A DNA stretch of 64,000 nucleotides from an uncultured Chitinophaga sp. (GTDB lineage Bacteria > Bacteroidota > Bacteroidia > Cytophagales > Cyclobacteriaceae), in NCBI GenBank assembly GCA_902168205.1, contig CABHOK010000003.1:682001-746000 (forward strand), in the 5' to 3' direction. Numbering within the stretch: the stretch's first letter is position 1; each line of letters begins with the position of its first letter. The position numbers were made by a program, and so were the translations under genes. Positions 19,568 to 28,281 of the stretch are shown piece by piece. Below the pieces are notes generated by a model. That model did not search any database, had not been told where the DNA came from, and saw only the letters and a list, made by a program, of their open reading frames with translations.

Positions 19568-21388
19568 ATGAAAATATTCTTTCGCATTCTTAGATACGCA
19601 CCGGGTATACGTTCGCAGCTTGCTAAATTTTTGCTGTATGCAGTATTGGCTTCGGGCTTTAGTGCGGTTTACCTTGGGCTTCTTCAGCCCATGCTGGATA
19701 TACTATTCATTCAGAAACTGAATGATACTGTAACGAAACTCCCCGAGTTTTCACTTTCGGTAGAGTATGGAAAAGATGTTCTGATGTATTATTTCTCGGA
19801 TACACTCAAGGCGCAAGGTCTGCAAACAACCTTAATGTATGTTTGTATTTTTATAGTCGGATTCGTTTTTCTATCAAACCTCTTCCGGTATATGGAGCGG
19901 ATGGTGGCATCGCGCGTAAAGGCCGATGTAGTGAGGAATATACGTATACATATTTTTGAGAAAGTATCGTTGTTGCATATCGGGTTCTTTAACGATCAAC
20001 GCAAAGGTGATCTGATCTCCCGCTTTACAAATGATGTGGGGGAGATGGAGAACACGGTAGTGAATGCATTCAAGGCTATCAAGGAGCCTATTACCCTTAT
20101 TATATATATAGGTGTTCTTTTTAAAATATCGGCAGAGCTTACACTTTTTACGCTTATCGTTCTTCCCCTCATGGGCGGAGTTATATCCATTATCATTAAG
20201 CGTCTGAAGAAAAGAGCCGTGCAAAGCCAGGAGACGATGGGGCGTATCGTTAATATACTCGATGAGTCATTTAGCGGCATGCGTGTTATCAACGCTTTCA
20301 ATGCCCGTAATTTTATATTGAAGAAGATCGAGAAGGAAACTACATTTCACCGTAAGGTAAATCTTTCCATTTCGAGAAAGAACGAACTTGCATCTCCGCT
20401 TTCCGAATTTCTGGGAGTGGTAGTAGTAGCATTTATACTTTATTATGGCGGACAATGGGTATTATCGGGTACAGGTGAACTGAAGCCTTCCGCATTCATA
20501 CTCTTTCTTACGTTTTATGCATCGATGATTCAGCCTGCCAAGAACTTCTCTAACGGCATTACATCGCTTCAAAAAGGTATAGCTTCTGCGCAGCGTATAT
20601 TTGCAACTATCGATACAGAGTCTGCTATTCGAAATAAACCAGATGCTATACACCTTCAGGAATTTAAAACACAGATTGAGTTTAGGAATGTAAGTTTTGC
20701 GTACGAGACTGAACCTGTGCTTTCCAATCTCAACCTAACCATCGAAAAAGGAAAGACGATTGCCTTGGTTGGACCTTCCGGTGGAGGTAAATCTACACTG
20801 GCCGATCTCATTCCCCGGTTTTACGATCCTACACTTGGGGAAGTGTTGCTGGATGGTATTTCGCTGAAAGATTATGAGATCGACTCACTGCGCAAACAGA
20901 TGGGTGTAGTTACCCAGGAATCTATACTCTTTAATGATACCATCTTCAATAACATTGCCTTTGGTATGGAGAATGTAAAAGAAGAAGATGTGATTCATGC
21001 AGCGCGAGTGGCGAATGCTCATGATTTTATTATGCAGCAGGAAAACGGCTACCAGACATTTATAGGTGAACGTGGTTCCAAACTTTCGGGCGGACAGCGC
21101 CAGCGTTTGAGTATTGCACGTGCGGTACTGAAGAATCCCCCTATACTTATCCTGGATGAAGCGACATCCGCACTCGATTCAGAATCGGAACGCTTGGTAC
21201 AGGATGCCCTCAACAACCTGATGAAGAACCGTACCTCCATTGTTATTGCGCACCGGTTAAGTACTATTCAGCATGCTGATGAGATTCTCGTGATTCAGAA
21301 AGGACATATAGCTGAACGCGGTAGTCATGCGGAACTGATACAACGCAATGGCCTGTACCGAAAGCTGAAAGATATACAGCGGGTATAA
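19568..21388 (+). CDS. MsbA-like ABC exporter
   Basis: 606-residue half-transporter with fused membrane and ATPase domains. Six helices occupy about 20-310. Walker A GPSGGGKST starts at 402, signature LSGGQ at 506, and Walker B LILDEATSALD has Asp530/Glu531. This is the type I exporter architecture of MsbA, which flips lipid A-core across the inner membrane as a homodimer. Lipid substrate is inferred from family and from its surface-structure neighbour, not shown by the sequence. Confidence 0.9.
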   Translation: MKIFFRILRYAPGIRSQLAKFLLYAVLASGFSAVYLGLLQPMLDILFIQKLNDTVTKLPEFSLSVEYGKDVLMYYFSDTLKAQGLQTTLMYVCIFIVGFVFLSNLFRYMERMVASRVKADVVRNIRIHIFEKVSLLHIGFFNDQRKGDLISRFTNDVGEMENTVVNAFKAIKEPITLIIYIGVLFKISAELTLFTLIVLPLMGGVISIIIKRLKKRAVQSQETMGRIVNILDESFSGMRVINAFNARNFILKKIEKETTFHRKVNLSISRKNELASPLSEFLGVVVVAFILYYGGQWVLSGTGELKPSAFILFLTFYASMIQPAKNFSNGITSLQKGIASAQRIFATIDTESAIRNKPDAIHLQEFKTQIEFRNVSFAYETEPVLSNLNLTIEKGKTIALVGPSGGGKSTLADLIPRFYDPTLGEVLLDGISLKDYEIDSLRKQMGVVTQESILFNDTIFNNIAFGMENVKEEDVIHAARVANAHDFIMQQENGYQTFIGERGSKLSGGQRQRLSIARAVLKNPPILILDEATSALDSESERLVQDALNNLMKNRTSIVIAHRLSTIQHADEILVIQKGHIAERGSHAELIQRNGLYRKLKDIQRV

Positions 21389-21460
21389 ATCAGAAACTGC
21401 GAATGTGCTGCCTATAGCGAATATCAATTAACGAATTACTGGAATTTCAGATTTTTCATT

Positions 21461-21494
21461 TACCTTTAGTAAGATTACCGTATTACATACGGTA
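21461..21494 (+). promoter_or_regulatory. Promoter-like box with adjacent dyad
   Basis: TACCTTTA (one mismatch from TAnnTTTG) at 21461-21468 is followed by the inverted repeat TACCGTAT-TAC-ATACGGTA at 21476-21494, 18 bp before the next ATG. This could be an operator or a leader hairpin. Confidence 0.35.
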
Positions 21495-21512
21495 CGATTT
21501 AACGGGACTCAC

Positions 21513-21824
21513 ATGAGTAAGAACAGAATTATCTTCTACATTGTATTTGCAGCCTTTCATTTAGGAGCTTTCATCTTCACGGTTGCTTTGGATAATGATA
21601 CCAACCTTCTTTTTAGTATGGTGAGCTGGGTCCCAACGTTTAAATGGATTACACTTTTTGGATTAACTCTTTTATTAGCAGACGTTATTTGGTCATGGAT
21701 TATCAATCGCGATTCGAAGAAAGAAAAAGAAGCCCTCACACACGAACTCAACATGCTCAAAGCAAAACTCTTCGACCTCCAGGAAGAAGCACGCAAAACT
21801 CCGCAGACTCCCTCTCAACATTAA
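21513..21824 (+). CDS. Small two-helix membrane protein with coiled coil
   Basis: 103 residues. Two hydrophobic segments (about 6-27 and 43-63) are followed by a charged heptad-like stretch (KKEKEALTHELNMLKAKLFDLQ) that reads as a cytosolic coiled coil. I do not recognise the family. It lies 21 bp before yifB and may be co-transcribed with it. Confidence 0.65.
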   Translation: MSKNRIIFYIVFAAFHLGAFIFTVALDNDTNLLFSMVSWVPTFKWITLFGLTLLLADVIWSWIINRDSKKEKEALTHELNMLKAKLFDLQEEARKTPQTPSQH

Positions 21825-21845
21825 TCATACTTAACTTCACCCGCC

Positions 21846-23384
21846 ATGGTTGCTAAGACTTTTGGCGGAGCCGTACATGGTGTGGATGCACGCACCATTA
21901 TGATTGAAGTAAGTGTAGGACAAGGTACTCGTTTTTTCATGAGTGGTTTGCCCGATAATGCTGTCAAGGAAAGTCAGCATCGGGTGGAATCAGCATTGAA
22001 AGCCGCGAGCTTTTTTATGCCGCGTAATAAAACCGTTGTCAACCTGGCTCCGGCCGATATCCGTAAGGAAGGTTCTGCATACGACTTGCCCATTGCGTTG
22101 TGTGTTTTAAAAGCATCCGGTCAGATCACTACCGATCGTCTTGGAGAGTATATAATTATGGGAGAGGTTGCACTCGATGGTAAACTTCGTCCTATAAAAG
22201 GGGTACTGCCCATTGCCATTCAGGCACGCAAAGAAAAATTCAAAGGTTTTATACTTCCTGCCGATAATGCCCGCGAAGCAGCGATCGTAAATGACCTGGA
22301 TATACTTCCGGTAAATACGATTCGCGAAGCGGTAGATTTGCTCGAAGGAAAAATTTCCATCGAGCCGGTGCGTATCGATACGCGCGAAATGTTTGCAACC
22401 AAGTTGAATCACTACGATACAGACTTTAAAGATGTACAGGGCCAGGAGAACATCAAGCGTGCATTGGAGATCGCTGCTGCCGGTGGACACAATGTAATTA
22501 TGATTGGTCCGCCCGGTGCCGGTAAAACCATGTTGGCAAAACGTTTACCCACTATACTTCCGCCTCTTACATTAAACGAAGCACTTGAGACAACGAAGAT
22601 ACATTCGGTTGCCGGCAAACTCGGGCGCGATGCTGCACTGATGACAACACGCCCGTTTCGAAGTCCGCATCATACTATATCCGATGTAGCCCTTGTTGGT
22701 GGAGGAGGAAATCCCCAACCGGGAGAGATCTCACTTTCCAACAACGGTGTTTTATTTTTGGATGAACTACCTGAGTTCAAGCGAACGGTATTGGAAGTAA
22801 TGCGCCAGCCGATGGAAGAGCGGAGAGTAACTATATCCCGGGCAAAAGTATCGATCGATTACCCCGCTAACTTTATGTTGGTGGCGAGTATGAATCCTTG
22901 TCCGTGCGGATACTTCAATCACCCGGAGAAAGAGTGTGTATGCGGTCCGGGTATAGTACATCGTTACCTGAGCAAAATCAGCGGACCACTGCTGGATCGC
23001 ATTGATCTGCACGTAGAAGTTGTGCCGGTAAGTTTTGATGAGATGACTGCCAACCGGAAAACTGAAAACAGCGAGCAGATACGAGAACGTGTAGTGCGGG
23101 CAAGAGCTATACAAGCCAATCGTTTCAAGGAACAGCAGAGTATATATTGTAATGCCATGATGCCCTCCAACATGGTAAAGGAAGTATGTGCCGTGGGTGA
23201 TGCGGGTAAAGCGTTATTGAAAACTGCTATGGAACGGTTAGGACTTTCCGCCCGCGCGTATGATCGTATACTGAAAGTATCGCGCACGGTGGCTGACCTC
23301 GCGGCTTCAGAAGATATTACAGTAGAACATCTGGCAGAAGCTATTCAATACCGCAGCCTCGACCGCGATGGTTGGGCGGGATAA
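21846..23384 (+). CDS. YifB/ComM-family magnesium-chelatase-like AAA+ ATPase
   Basis: 512 residues. N-terminal ChlI-like domain (TFGGAVHGVDA start), AAA+ core with Walker A GPPGAGKT at about 221-228, FLDELPEF Walker B region, a zinc-like CPCGYF/CVCG cluster around 350-370, and a C-terminal Mg_chelatase domain (ARAYDRILKVSRTVADL). ComM homologues act as hexameric helicases in branch migration during DNA uptake. That role here is by family only. Confidence 0.93.
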   Translation: MVAKTFGGAVHGVDARTIMIEVSVGQGTRFFMSGLPDNAVKESQHRVESALKAASFFMPRNKTVVNLAPADIRKEGSAYDLPIALCVLKASGQITTDRLGEYIIMGEVALDGKLRPIKGVLPIAIQARKEKFKGFILPADNAREAAIVNDLDILPVNTIREAVDLLEGKISIEPVRIDTREMFATKLNHYDTDFKDVQGQENIKRALEIAAAGGHNVIMIGPPGAGKTMLAKRLPTILPPLTLNEALETTKIHSVAGKLGRDAALMTTRPFRSPHHTISDVALVGGGGNPQPGEISLSNNGVLFLDELPEFKRTVLEVMRQPMEERRVTISRAKVSIDYPANFMLVASMNPCPCGYFNHPEKECVCGPGIVHRYLSKISGPLLDRIDLHVEVVPVSFDEMTANRKTENSEQIRERVVRARAIQANRFKEQQSIYCNAMMPSNMVKEVCAVGDAGKALLKTAMERLGLSARAYDRILKVSRTVADLAASEDITVEHLAEAIQYRSLDRDGWAG

Positions 23385-23551
23385 TGGTATCGTATTTTGC
23401 GATACCATGAATATACATAGCAGAAACACTTATTAAGTGCTATAATTAAGTTGTTGTATAAAGATTATAAAGTAGAGATACCATTGGGTACCTCAAGTTG
23501 GGTAAAGAATAAATATTGTGTATTCTGATAAAAGTAAATGCAGCTGTTTTC

Positions 23552-23980
23552 GATCAGGTGCTGATCGAAAAAAAAATAGCAATCATCCGTGGTCAGAAAG
23601 TTATGTTCGACAGATACCTGGCGAGCTATACGGTGTAAAACCGATATGACTGCGCGAACAGGTAAAGCGGAACATCAGCCGGCTTCCTGAAAATTTCATG
23701 TTTCAATCGTTACGCTTTTACCGAACAAGGTGTACTCATGTTTTCGAACGTTCTGAAAAGTGAGCGGGCACTGGTAATGAGCATACGCATCATCGAAATA
23801 TTTGTAAAGCTTCGCGAGGTGCTGCTGAGCAACAAAGATATTCTTCTGAAAGTTGAGCGCCAGGAACGAAAAGTGGTGACGAACGATGTAGACATAAAAC
23901 TCATGTTCGAATACATCAAAGAACTGCTCGACACGAAAACAGAACCGATGCGAAAAATTGATTTCAGACAATCAAAATGT
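23552..23980 (+). pseudogene. Degraded ORF6N-domain gene
   Basis: Conceptual translation in shifting frames gives the ORF6N pattern: LIEKKIAIIRGQKVMFDR, then after a one-base deletion near 23622 ELYGV, an in-frame stop, EQVKRNISRLPENFMFQ. After a missing stretch of roughly 30 residues it continues YAFTEQGVLMFSNVLKSERA and VKLREVLLSNKDILLK. Only the C-terminal part remains open (frame to 24013). ORF6N proteins are common in phages and mobile DNA of Bacteroidota, so this is probably a relic of transfer. No repeats bound it. Confidence 0.8.
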
Positions 23981-24018
23981 AGATCAAGTATAAAGTTGAA
24001 TGCCGTATTTTAGCAGGC

Positions 24019-24456
24019 GTGAAGCGTATTATTCTCTGGTATAGTCTTGCCCTTTTTGCGCTGGTATTCCTGCTGAAGTTTATGGAGTACAGGTATATCA
24101 TTCGCGATTTGTCGCTGGAGTTTTACCTGACGGTAGTGGCTGCACTTTTTACAACGGTAGGTATATGGCTCGGATTAAAGCTCACCCGTAAAAAAGTTGT
24201 TACGGTTCATGTGCCGGTAGCTTCACCTGTATTTGAGTTTAATGAACAGGCCATGTTGCAAACAGGCATCAGTAAGCGCGAACTGGAGGTGTTGACACTC
24301 ATGGCGCAGGGACTAACGAACCAGGAGATTGCAGATAAGTTGTTCGTGTCGCTCAATACCGTTAAGACCCACTCCTCAAATTTATTTTTAAAGCTCGAAG
24401 TAAAGCGAAGAACACAGGCTATTGAACGCGCCAAACAATTGCGGCTCATACCGTGA
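24019..24456 (+). CDS. Membrane-anchored LuxR-type HTH regulator
   Basis: 145 residues, GTG start. Two N-terminal hydrophobic segments (about 4-21 and 34-54) place the protein in the membrane. The C-terminus is a LuxR/GerE helix-turn-helix (ISKRELEVLTLMAQGLTNQEIADKLFVSLNTVKTH, read in parts). There is no receiver domain. It is followed 118 bp later by a DUF4199 membrane protein, an arrangement I have seen repeatedly in this phylum. What it senses is unknown. Confidence 0.85.
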   Translation: MKRIILWYSLALFALVFLLKFMEYRYIIRDLSLEFYLTVVAALFTTVGIWLGLKLTRKKVVTVHVPVASPVFEFNEQAMLQTGISKRELEVLTLMAQGLTNQEIADKLFVSLNTVKTHSSNLFLKLEVKRRTQAIERAKQLRLIP

Positions 24457-24574
24457 AGCGTGATGAAAAAGTATCATGCTTTCGGGTGAAAACATCGTTT
24501 GGAAGCGAAATCATCCTTTCGGGTGAGTGAATTTTAGCAGTCTGATCTTTGATTTGAAGGAAAATAAAGCACGT

Positions 24575-25120
24575 ATGAAAAGAATAATTATCATCAATGG
24601 ACTGATCGCAGGGGCGATTGTTTCCCTCATGTTTGCCATCTCATATCCATTAACACACAACGGAACGCTGAGTAACGAAAGTTCGATGGTGGTCGGGTAT
24701 ATATCGATGGTCATTGCGCTGTCGCTGGTATTTGTCGGTATTAAATCATACCGCGATCAGCACCAGAAAGGTGTTATCACATTCGCGAAAGGTTTTGTTG
24801 TGGGGATACTGATCACACTCATTGCTTCGGTAATGTATGCCGGCACGTGGGAGATATACTACAACACGGTTGCTTCGGATTTTATGGAAAAGTATACCAC
24901 CAGCTACCTCGATGAAATGAAAAAAGAAGGCGCAAGCGATGCCGAGATCGCCCAACAGCGCACGGAGATGGAGGAGTTTGGTGAAATGTATAAGAATCCG
25001 GTGATCCGCTTCGGTGTAACGCTTAGCGAGATTTTACCTGTAGGCATCATCATAACATTAATCAGCTCGGCATTGCTGCGTAGGAAAGAATTCCTGCCAT
25101 CGGCACCTGCCAATGGATAA
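24575..25120 (+). CDS. DUF4199 family membrane protein
   Basis: 181 residues with four hydrophobic segments, a MKRIIIINGLIAGAIVSLM start preceded by an AAGGAA ribosome-binding site, and an amphipathic loop (FMEKYTTSYLDEMKKEGAS) between helices three and four. This matches the DUF4199 pattern. ATG at 24575 is preferred over an upstream GTG at 24527. Function unknown; its partner is probably the LuxR-type regulator upstream. Confidence 0.82.
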   Translation: MKRIIIINGLIAGAIVSLMFAISYPLTHNGTLSNESSMVVGYISMVIALSLVFVGIKSYRDQHQKGVITFAKGFVVGILITLIASVMYAGTWEIYYNTVASDFMEKYTTSYLDEMKKEGASDAEIAQQRTEMEEFGEMYKNPVIRFGVTLSEILPVGIIITLISSALLRRKEFLPSAPANG

Positions 25121-25247
25121 TGCTGGCTATACCAGAATAGATGGTTCGCCATATATATAGTTGAAGCTCGGGCTGCCATGTTTATGTGAAGGGACTTAGT
25201 TGATCAAACCGAAATTTTTGATTTTCTTTCCCTTTACAATTTTGGAA

Positions 25248-25619
25248 ATGACCTACGAAGAAAGACTAGAGAACGCGAAGATCGATTATCCATTCGATAA
25301 GTGGCATGAAGCTTACAACAATGGACTCGATCAATATACCGATGAGAATTGTGAGCGCGCCATTATTATCATGGATAATCTCATCGATAAATTAATTAGT
25401 CTGGAGGAAACTGCTCCGGAAAATGAAAAAGTCGAATTGTTCAGGGAAGCCGTGGAGATGTTGAATGCGTTGAATCGCGAAAACGATGAGTCCCTCATCG
25501 AAACGGAAGAGCGGGAAGATCTTTGTTTGTTATTTGACAATATCGCGTCTGCTGCGGGACTCGAACCGAAAAAATATGGCGGAGGAGACGGGATTGCATC
25601 TGAGTGGCGAGACTGGTAA
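25248..25619 (+). CDS. Small acidic cytosolic protein, unknown
   Basis: 123 residues from the ATG at 25248, preceded by TTGGAA. The sequence is helical and strongly acidic (DNLIDKLISLEETAPENEKVELF), ending GGDGIASEWRDW, with no signal or membrane segment. A longer frame from 25200 would add a hydrophobic stretch that looks like non-coding leader. I do not recognise the family. It lies 86 bp before the FtsX-type permease. Confidence 0.65.
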   Translation: MTYEERLENAKIDYPFDKWHEAYNNGLDQYTDENCERAIIIMDNLIDKLISLEETAPENEKVELFREAVEMLNALNRENDESLIETEEREDLCLLFDNIASAAGLEPKKYGGGDGIASEWRDW

Positions 25620-25705
25620 ATCCGAACCACAAAGAGGCTGTCATAGATATGCAACTTTTCCATGCTCAAGATCATCCAGTAAATATCCGCTAATCACTTT
25701 CAGCT

Positions 25706-28093
25706 ATGCTTAAAAATCTGTTCGTCATTGCCATGCGTAATATCCGGAAGGATAAAACGTACAGTGCCATCAATATTCTCGGTCTTACCATCGGGATAAC
25801 CTGCAGTATGTTTTTGCTGCTCTATATTCTGGATGAATTAAGCTACGATCGCTATCATACCAACGCTCCCAATATATACCGTGTTGTCTCAAATATTAAA
25901 GAACCGGATAACGCCTTTACCTGGGCTATCGCACAGATACCACTTACTGAAGAATTACAAGATAATTACCCGGAAGTAAAAAATGCAGTACGTTTCTTTG
26001 GTATAGGCCGTAGCCTGTACAAGAATGGTGATAAACAATTTTATGAAGGTGATTTTTTTCTCGCTGATTCCACCACGTTTGATATGTTCAGTTACAAGAT
26101 CATCGATGGTGACGCGAATACAGCACTGGATGAACCGTTCTCCATTGTACTTACCAGGAAAATAGCGATAAAATATTTCGGCACGGCTGATGCTGTCGGA
26201 CAAACGCTTCAAAACCAGCAGAACGAAACGTTCAAGGTTACTGCGGTAATGGAAGATGTTCCGCTGAACTCGCATTTTATTTTCGATGCACTCATCTCAC
26301 GCAGTACACAACCTAAATATCAGGGAAACTGGGGCAGCTTCGGGGTATATACCTATATACAATTACCGGAAGGATATAGCCTTGATAAGATGTATGCCAG
26401 CCTGGATAAAGTTATCAAAGAGAAAGTAGACCCTATTTTCGCGCAGTTCGGCATTACCATCAAATATGAACTGCAGCGCATAACCGATATACACCTTCAC
26501 TCCAAAATACAAGACGAAGCTGAGGCCGGGGGTGATATATCCTATATCTATATATTTGGAGCAGTGGCCGCGTTCATGCTCATTATTGCATGCATTAACT
26601 ATATGAACCTGGCCACTGCGCGATCTGCGAACCGGGCGAAGGAAGTTGGTATTCGTAAAGTGATGGGCTCGCAACGCGCACAGTTGATCGCCCAGTTTAT
26701 CACGGAGTCTGTAGTGATTGCGCTTATTGCATTGGTGGCAAGTCTTGTATTGATATATGCCCTGCTGCCTTCGTTCAATGACCTCTCCAATAAACAACTT
26801 CCGTTTTCTTATGTATTGCAAACACCGGTCATACTGAGTTTGCTGGGTGTCATCGTATTTGTGGGTATAGTAGGTGGTAGCTACCCGGCTTTTTACCTGT
26901 CGGGATTTAATCCGGTAAGCGTGTTAAAGGGCAAGCTTTCAATTAAAGGTGGTAATGCGTTCTTCCGTAAGTCGCTGGTGGTGGCGCAATTCTCAATTTC
27001 TATTTTCATGCTCATCAGTACGTTGATAGTATATGATCAGCTGCAGTATATGCGTAACAAAGACCTGGGCTTTACGAAAGAACGCGTAGTGCGTATAGGA
27101 TTGTCCAGTGAGGATCAGGTAAGGAAGTCTGATGTGTTGGCAGAACGCATGCGCCAGACGAAAGGTGTTGCATCTGCCGGTACAGCAAACTCGTCACCGG
27201 GACAGGGCATCAGTAAAAATTTGCTGAAGGTAGAAGACAATGACGGTAAATTATCCGAGCGTGGTATAGATCTGTATAATGCCGATTATGATTTTGTGAG
27301 AACTATGGGCATGACCATTGTGCAAGGCCGTGATTTTTCGCGCGATATACCTTCTGATACACTGTATGCTGTACTGGTAAATGAAGCCATGGTAAAGCGC
27401 ATGGCATGGAAAGAACCGTTAGGCAAGAGGTTTATCTTTAATGGCCCAAACAATACTGAGATAGAGCGAAAAGTGGTAGGTATCGTTAAAGACTATAATC
27501 AGAATTCACTATACGATGTTATTGAACCGTTGATGATCATCATGAACAGTTATAATAACTATGTATTTGTAAAGACAGAAGGAGATGTGCGCGAATCAAT
27601 CGCAGGAATTGAAAGTACTTGGAAGACTATATATCCTGATCTTCCGTTTGAATATGAGTTCCTCGACCAGGACTTCAACTCGCAGTATAAATCCGATGAG
27701 AAGAGAAGTCAGATCTTCACAGCTTTCTCCGGACTTACCATCGCTATAGCATGTTTGGGTTTACTGGGCCTAGCAGCCTTTACCACACAGCAGCGCTATA
27801 AGGAAATAGGCGTACGCAAAGTGATCGGTGCGAGTATAAACAGCCTGGTAATATTGGTCTCTAAAGAATTCTTCTTACTGGTTGGTATAGGTATGCTCAT
27901 CGCGTTTCCGGTAGCATGGTACTTTACCAACAGCTGGCTTCAGAAATTTGCTTATCGCATCGAGCTCACAGGAGAATGGTTAACGTTTATAGTGTCAGCT
28001 CTGCTTGCGTTTACTATTACGCTTATAACTGTAGGATACCACGTACTGCGAGCAGCATCAACAAACCCGGTGAAGGCACTTCGGGACGAATGA
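25706..28093 (+). CDS. MacB/FtsX-type ABC transporter permease
   Basis: 795 residues. Topology is one N-terminal helix, a large periplasmic MacB_PCD domain, FtsX helices around 290-440, a second periplasmic domain, and a second FtsX block at about 680-790. Both FtsX blocks carry the family motif (ARSANRAKEVGIRKVMG and TTQQRYKEIGVRKVIG). Such duplicated permeases in Bacteroidota pair with a separate ATPase; none is encoded beside it. Substrate unknown; not a classical importer. Confidence 0.92.
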   Translation: MLKNLFVIAMRNIRKDKTYSAINILGLTIGITCSMFLLLYILDELSYDRYHTNAPNIYRVVSNIKEPDNAFTWAIAQIPLTEELQDNYPEVKNAVRFFGIGRSLYKNGDKQFYEGDFFLADSTTFDMFSYKIIDGDANTALDEPFSIVLTRKIAIKYFGTADAVGQTLQNQQNETFKVTAVMEDVPLNSHFIFDALISRSTQPKYQGNWGSFGVYTYIQLPEGYSLDKMYASLDKVIKEKVDPIFAQFGITIKYELQRITDIHLHSKIQDEAEAGGDISYIYIFGAVAAFMLIIACINYMNLATARSANRAKEVGIRKVMGSQRAQLIAQFITESVVIALIALVASLVLIYALLPSFNDLSNKQLPFSYVLQTPVILSLLGVIVFVGIVGGSYPAFYLSGFNPVSVLKGKLSIKGGNAFFRKSLVVAQFSISIFMLISTLIVYDQLQYMRNKDLGFTKERVVRIGLSSEDQVRKSDVLAERMRQTKGVASAGTANSSPGQGISKNLLKVEDNDGKLSERGIDLYNADYDFVRTMGMTIVQGRDFSRDIPSDTLYAVLVNEAMVKRMAWKEPLGKRFIFNGPNNTEIERKVVGIVKDYNQNSLYDVIEPLMIIMNSYNNYVFVKTEGDVRESIAGIESTWKTIYPDLPFEYEFLDQDFNSQYKSDEKRSQIFTAFSGLTIAIACLGLLGLAAFTTQQRYKEIGVRKVIGASINSLVILVSKEFFLLVGIGMLIAFPVAWYFTNSWLQKFAYRIELTGEWLTFIVSALLAFTITLITVGYHVLRAASTNPVKALRDE

Positions 28094-28152
28094 GAAAAAT
28101 AGCCGCGAGCTTTGAGCTACGGCTGTGGGAGGAAAGAGCTACACGCTGCTAC

Positions 28153-28274
28153 CTGCGAGAAAGGCTCTGGTTACAGGAAGTTTAGGGTAAACGAACTCGT
28201 GTCACACCTCGTGGCTATAAATAGAAACCTCCTGCAACTTACAGGAGCCAGCGGTCTTTCTTCCTTTCTCGCAG
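28153..28274. repeat. Inverted repeat in a convergent gap, with inner hairpin
   Basis: CTGCGAGAAAGG (28153-28164) recurs inverted at 28263-28274. Inside lies CTCCTG-N7-CAGGAG (28229-28247). The whole 188-bp gap separates convergent genes, so the structure may act as a terminator for both. Confidence 0.5.
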
Positions 28275-28281
28275 CTCACAG

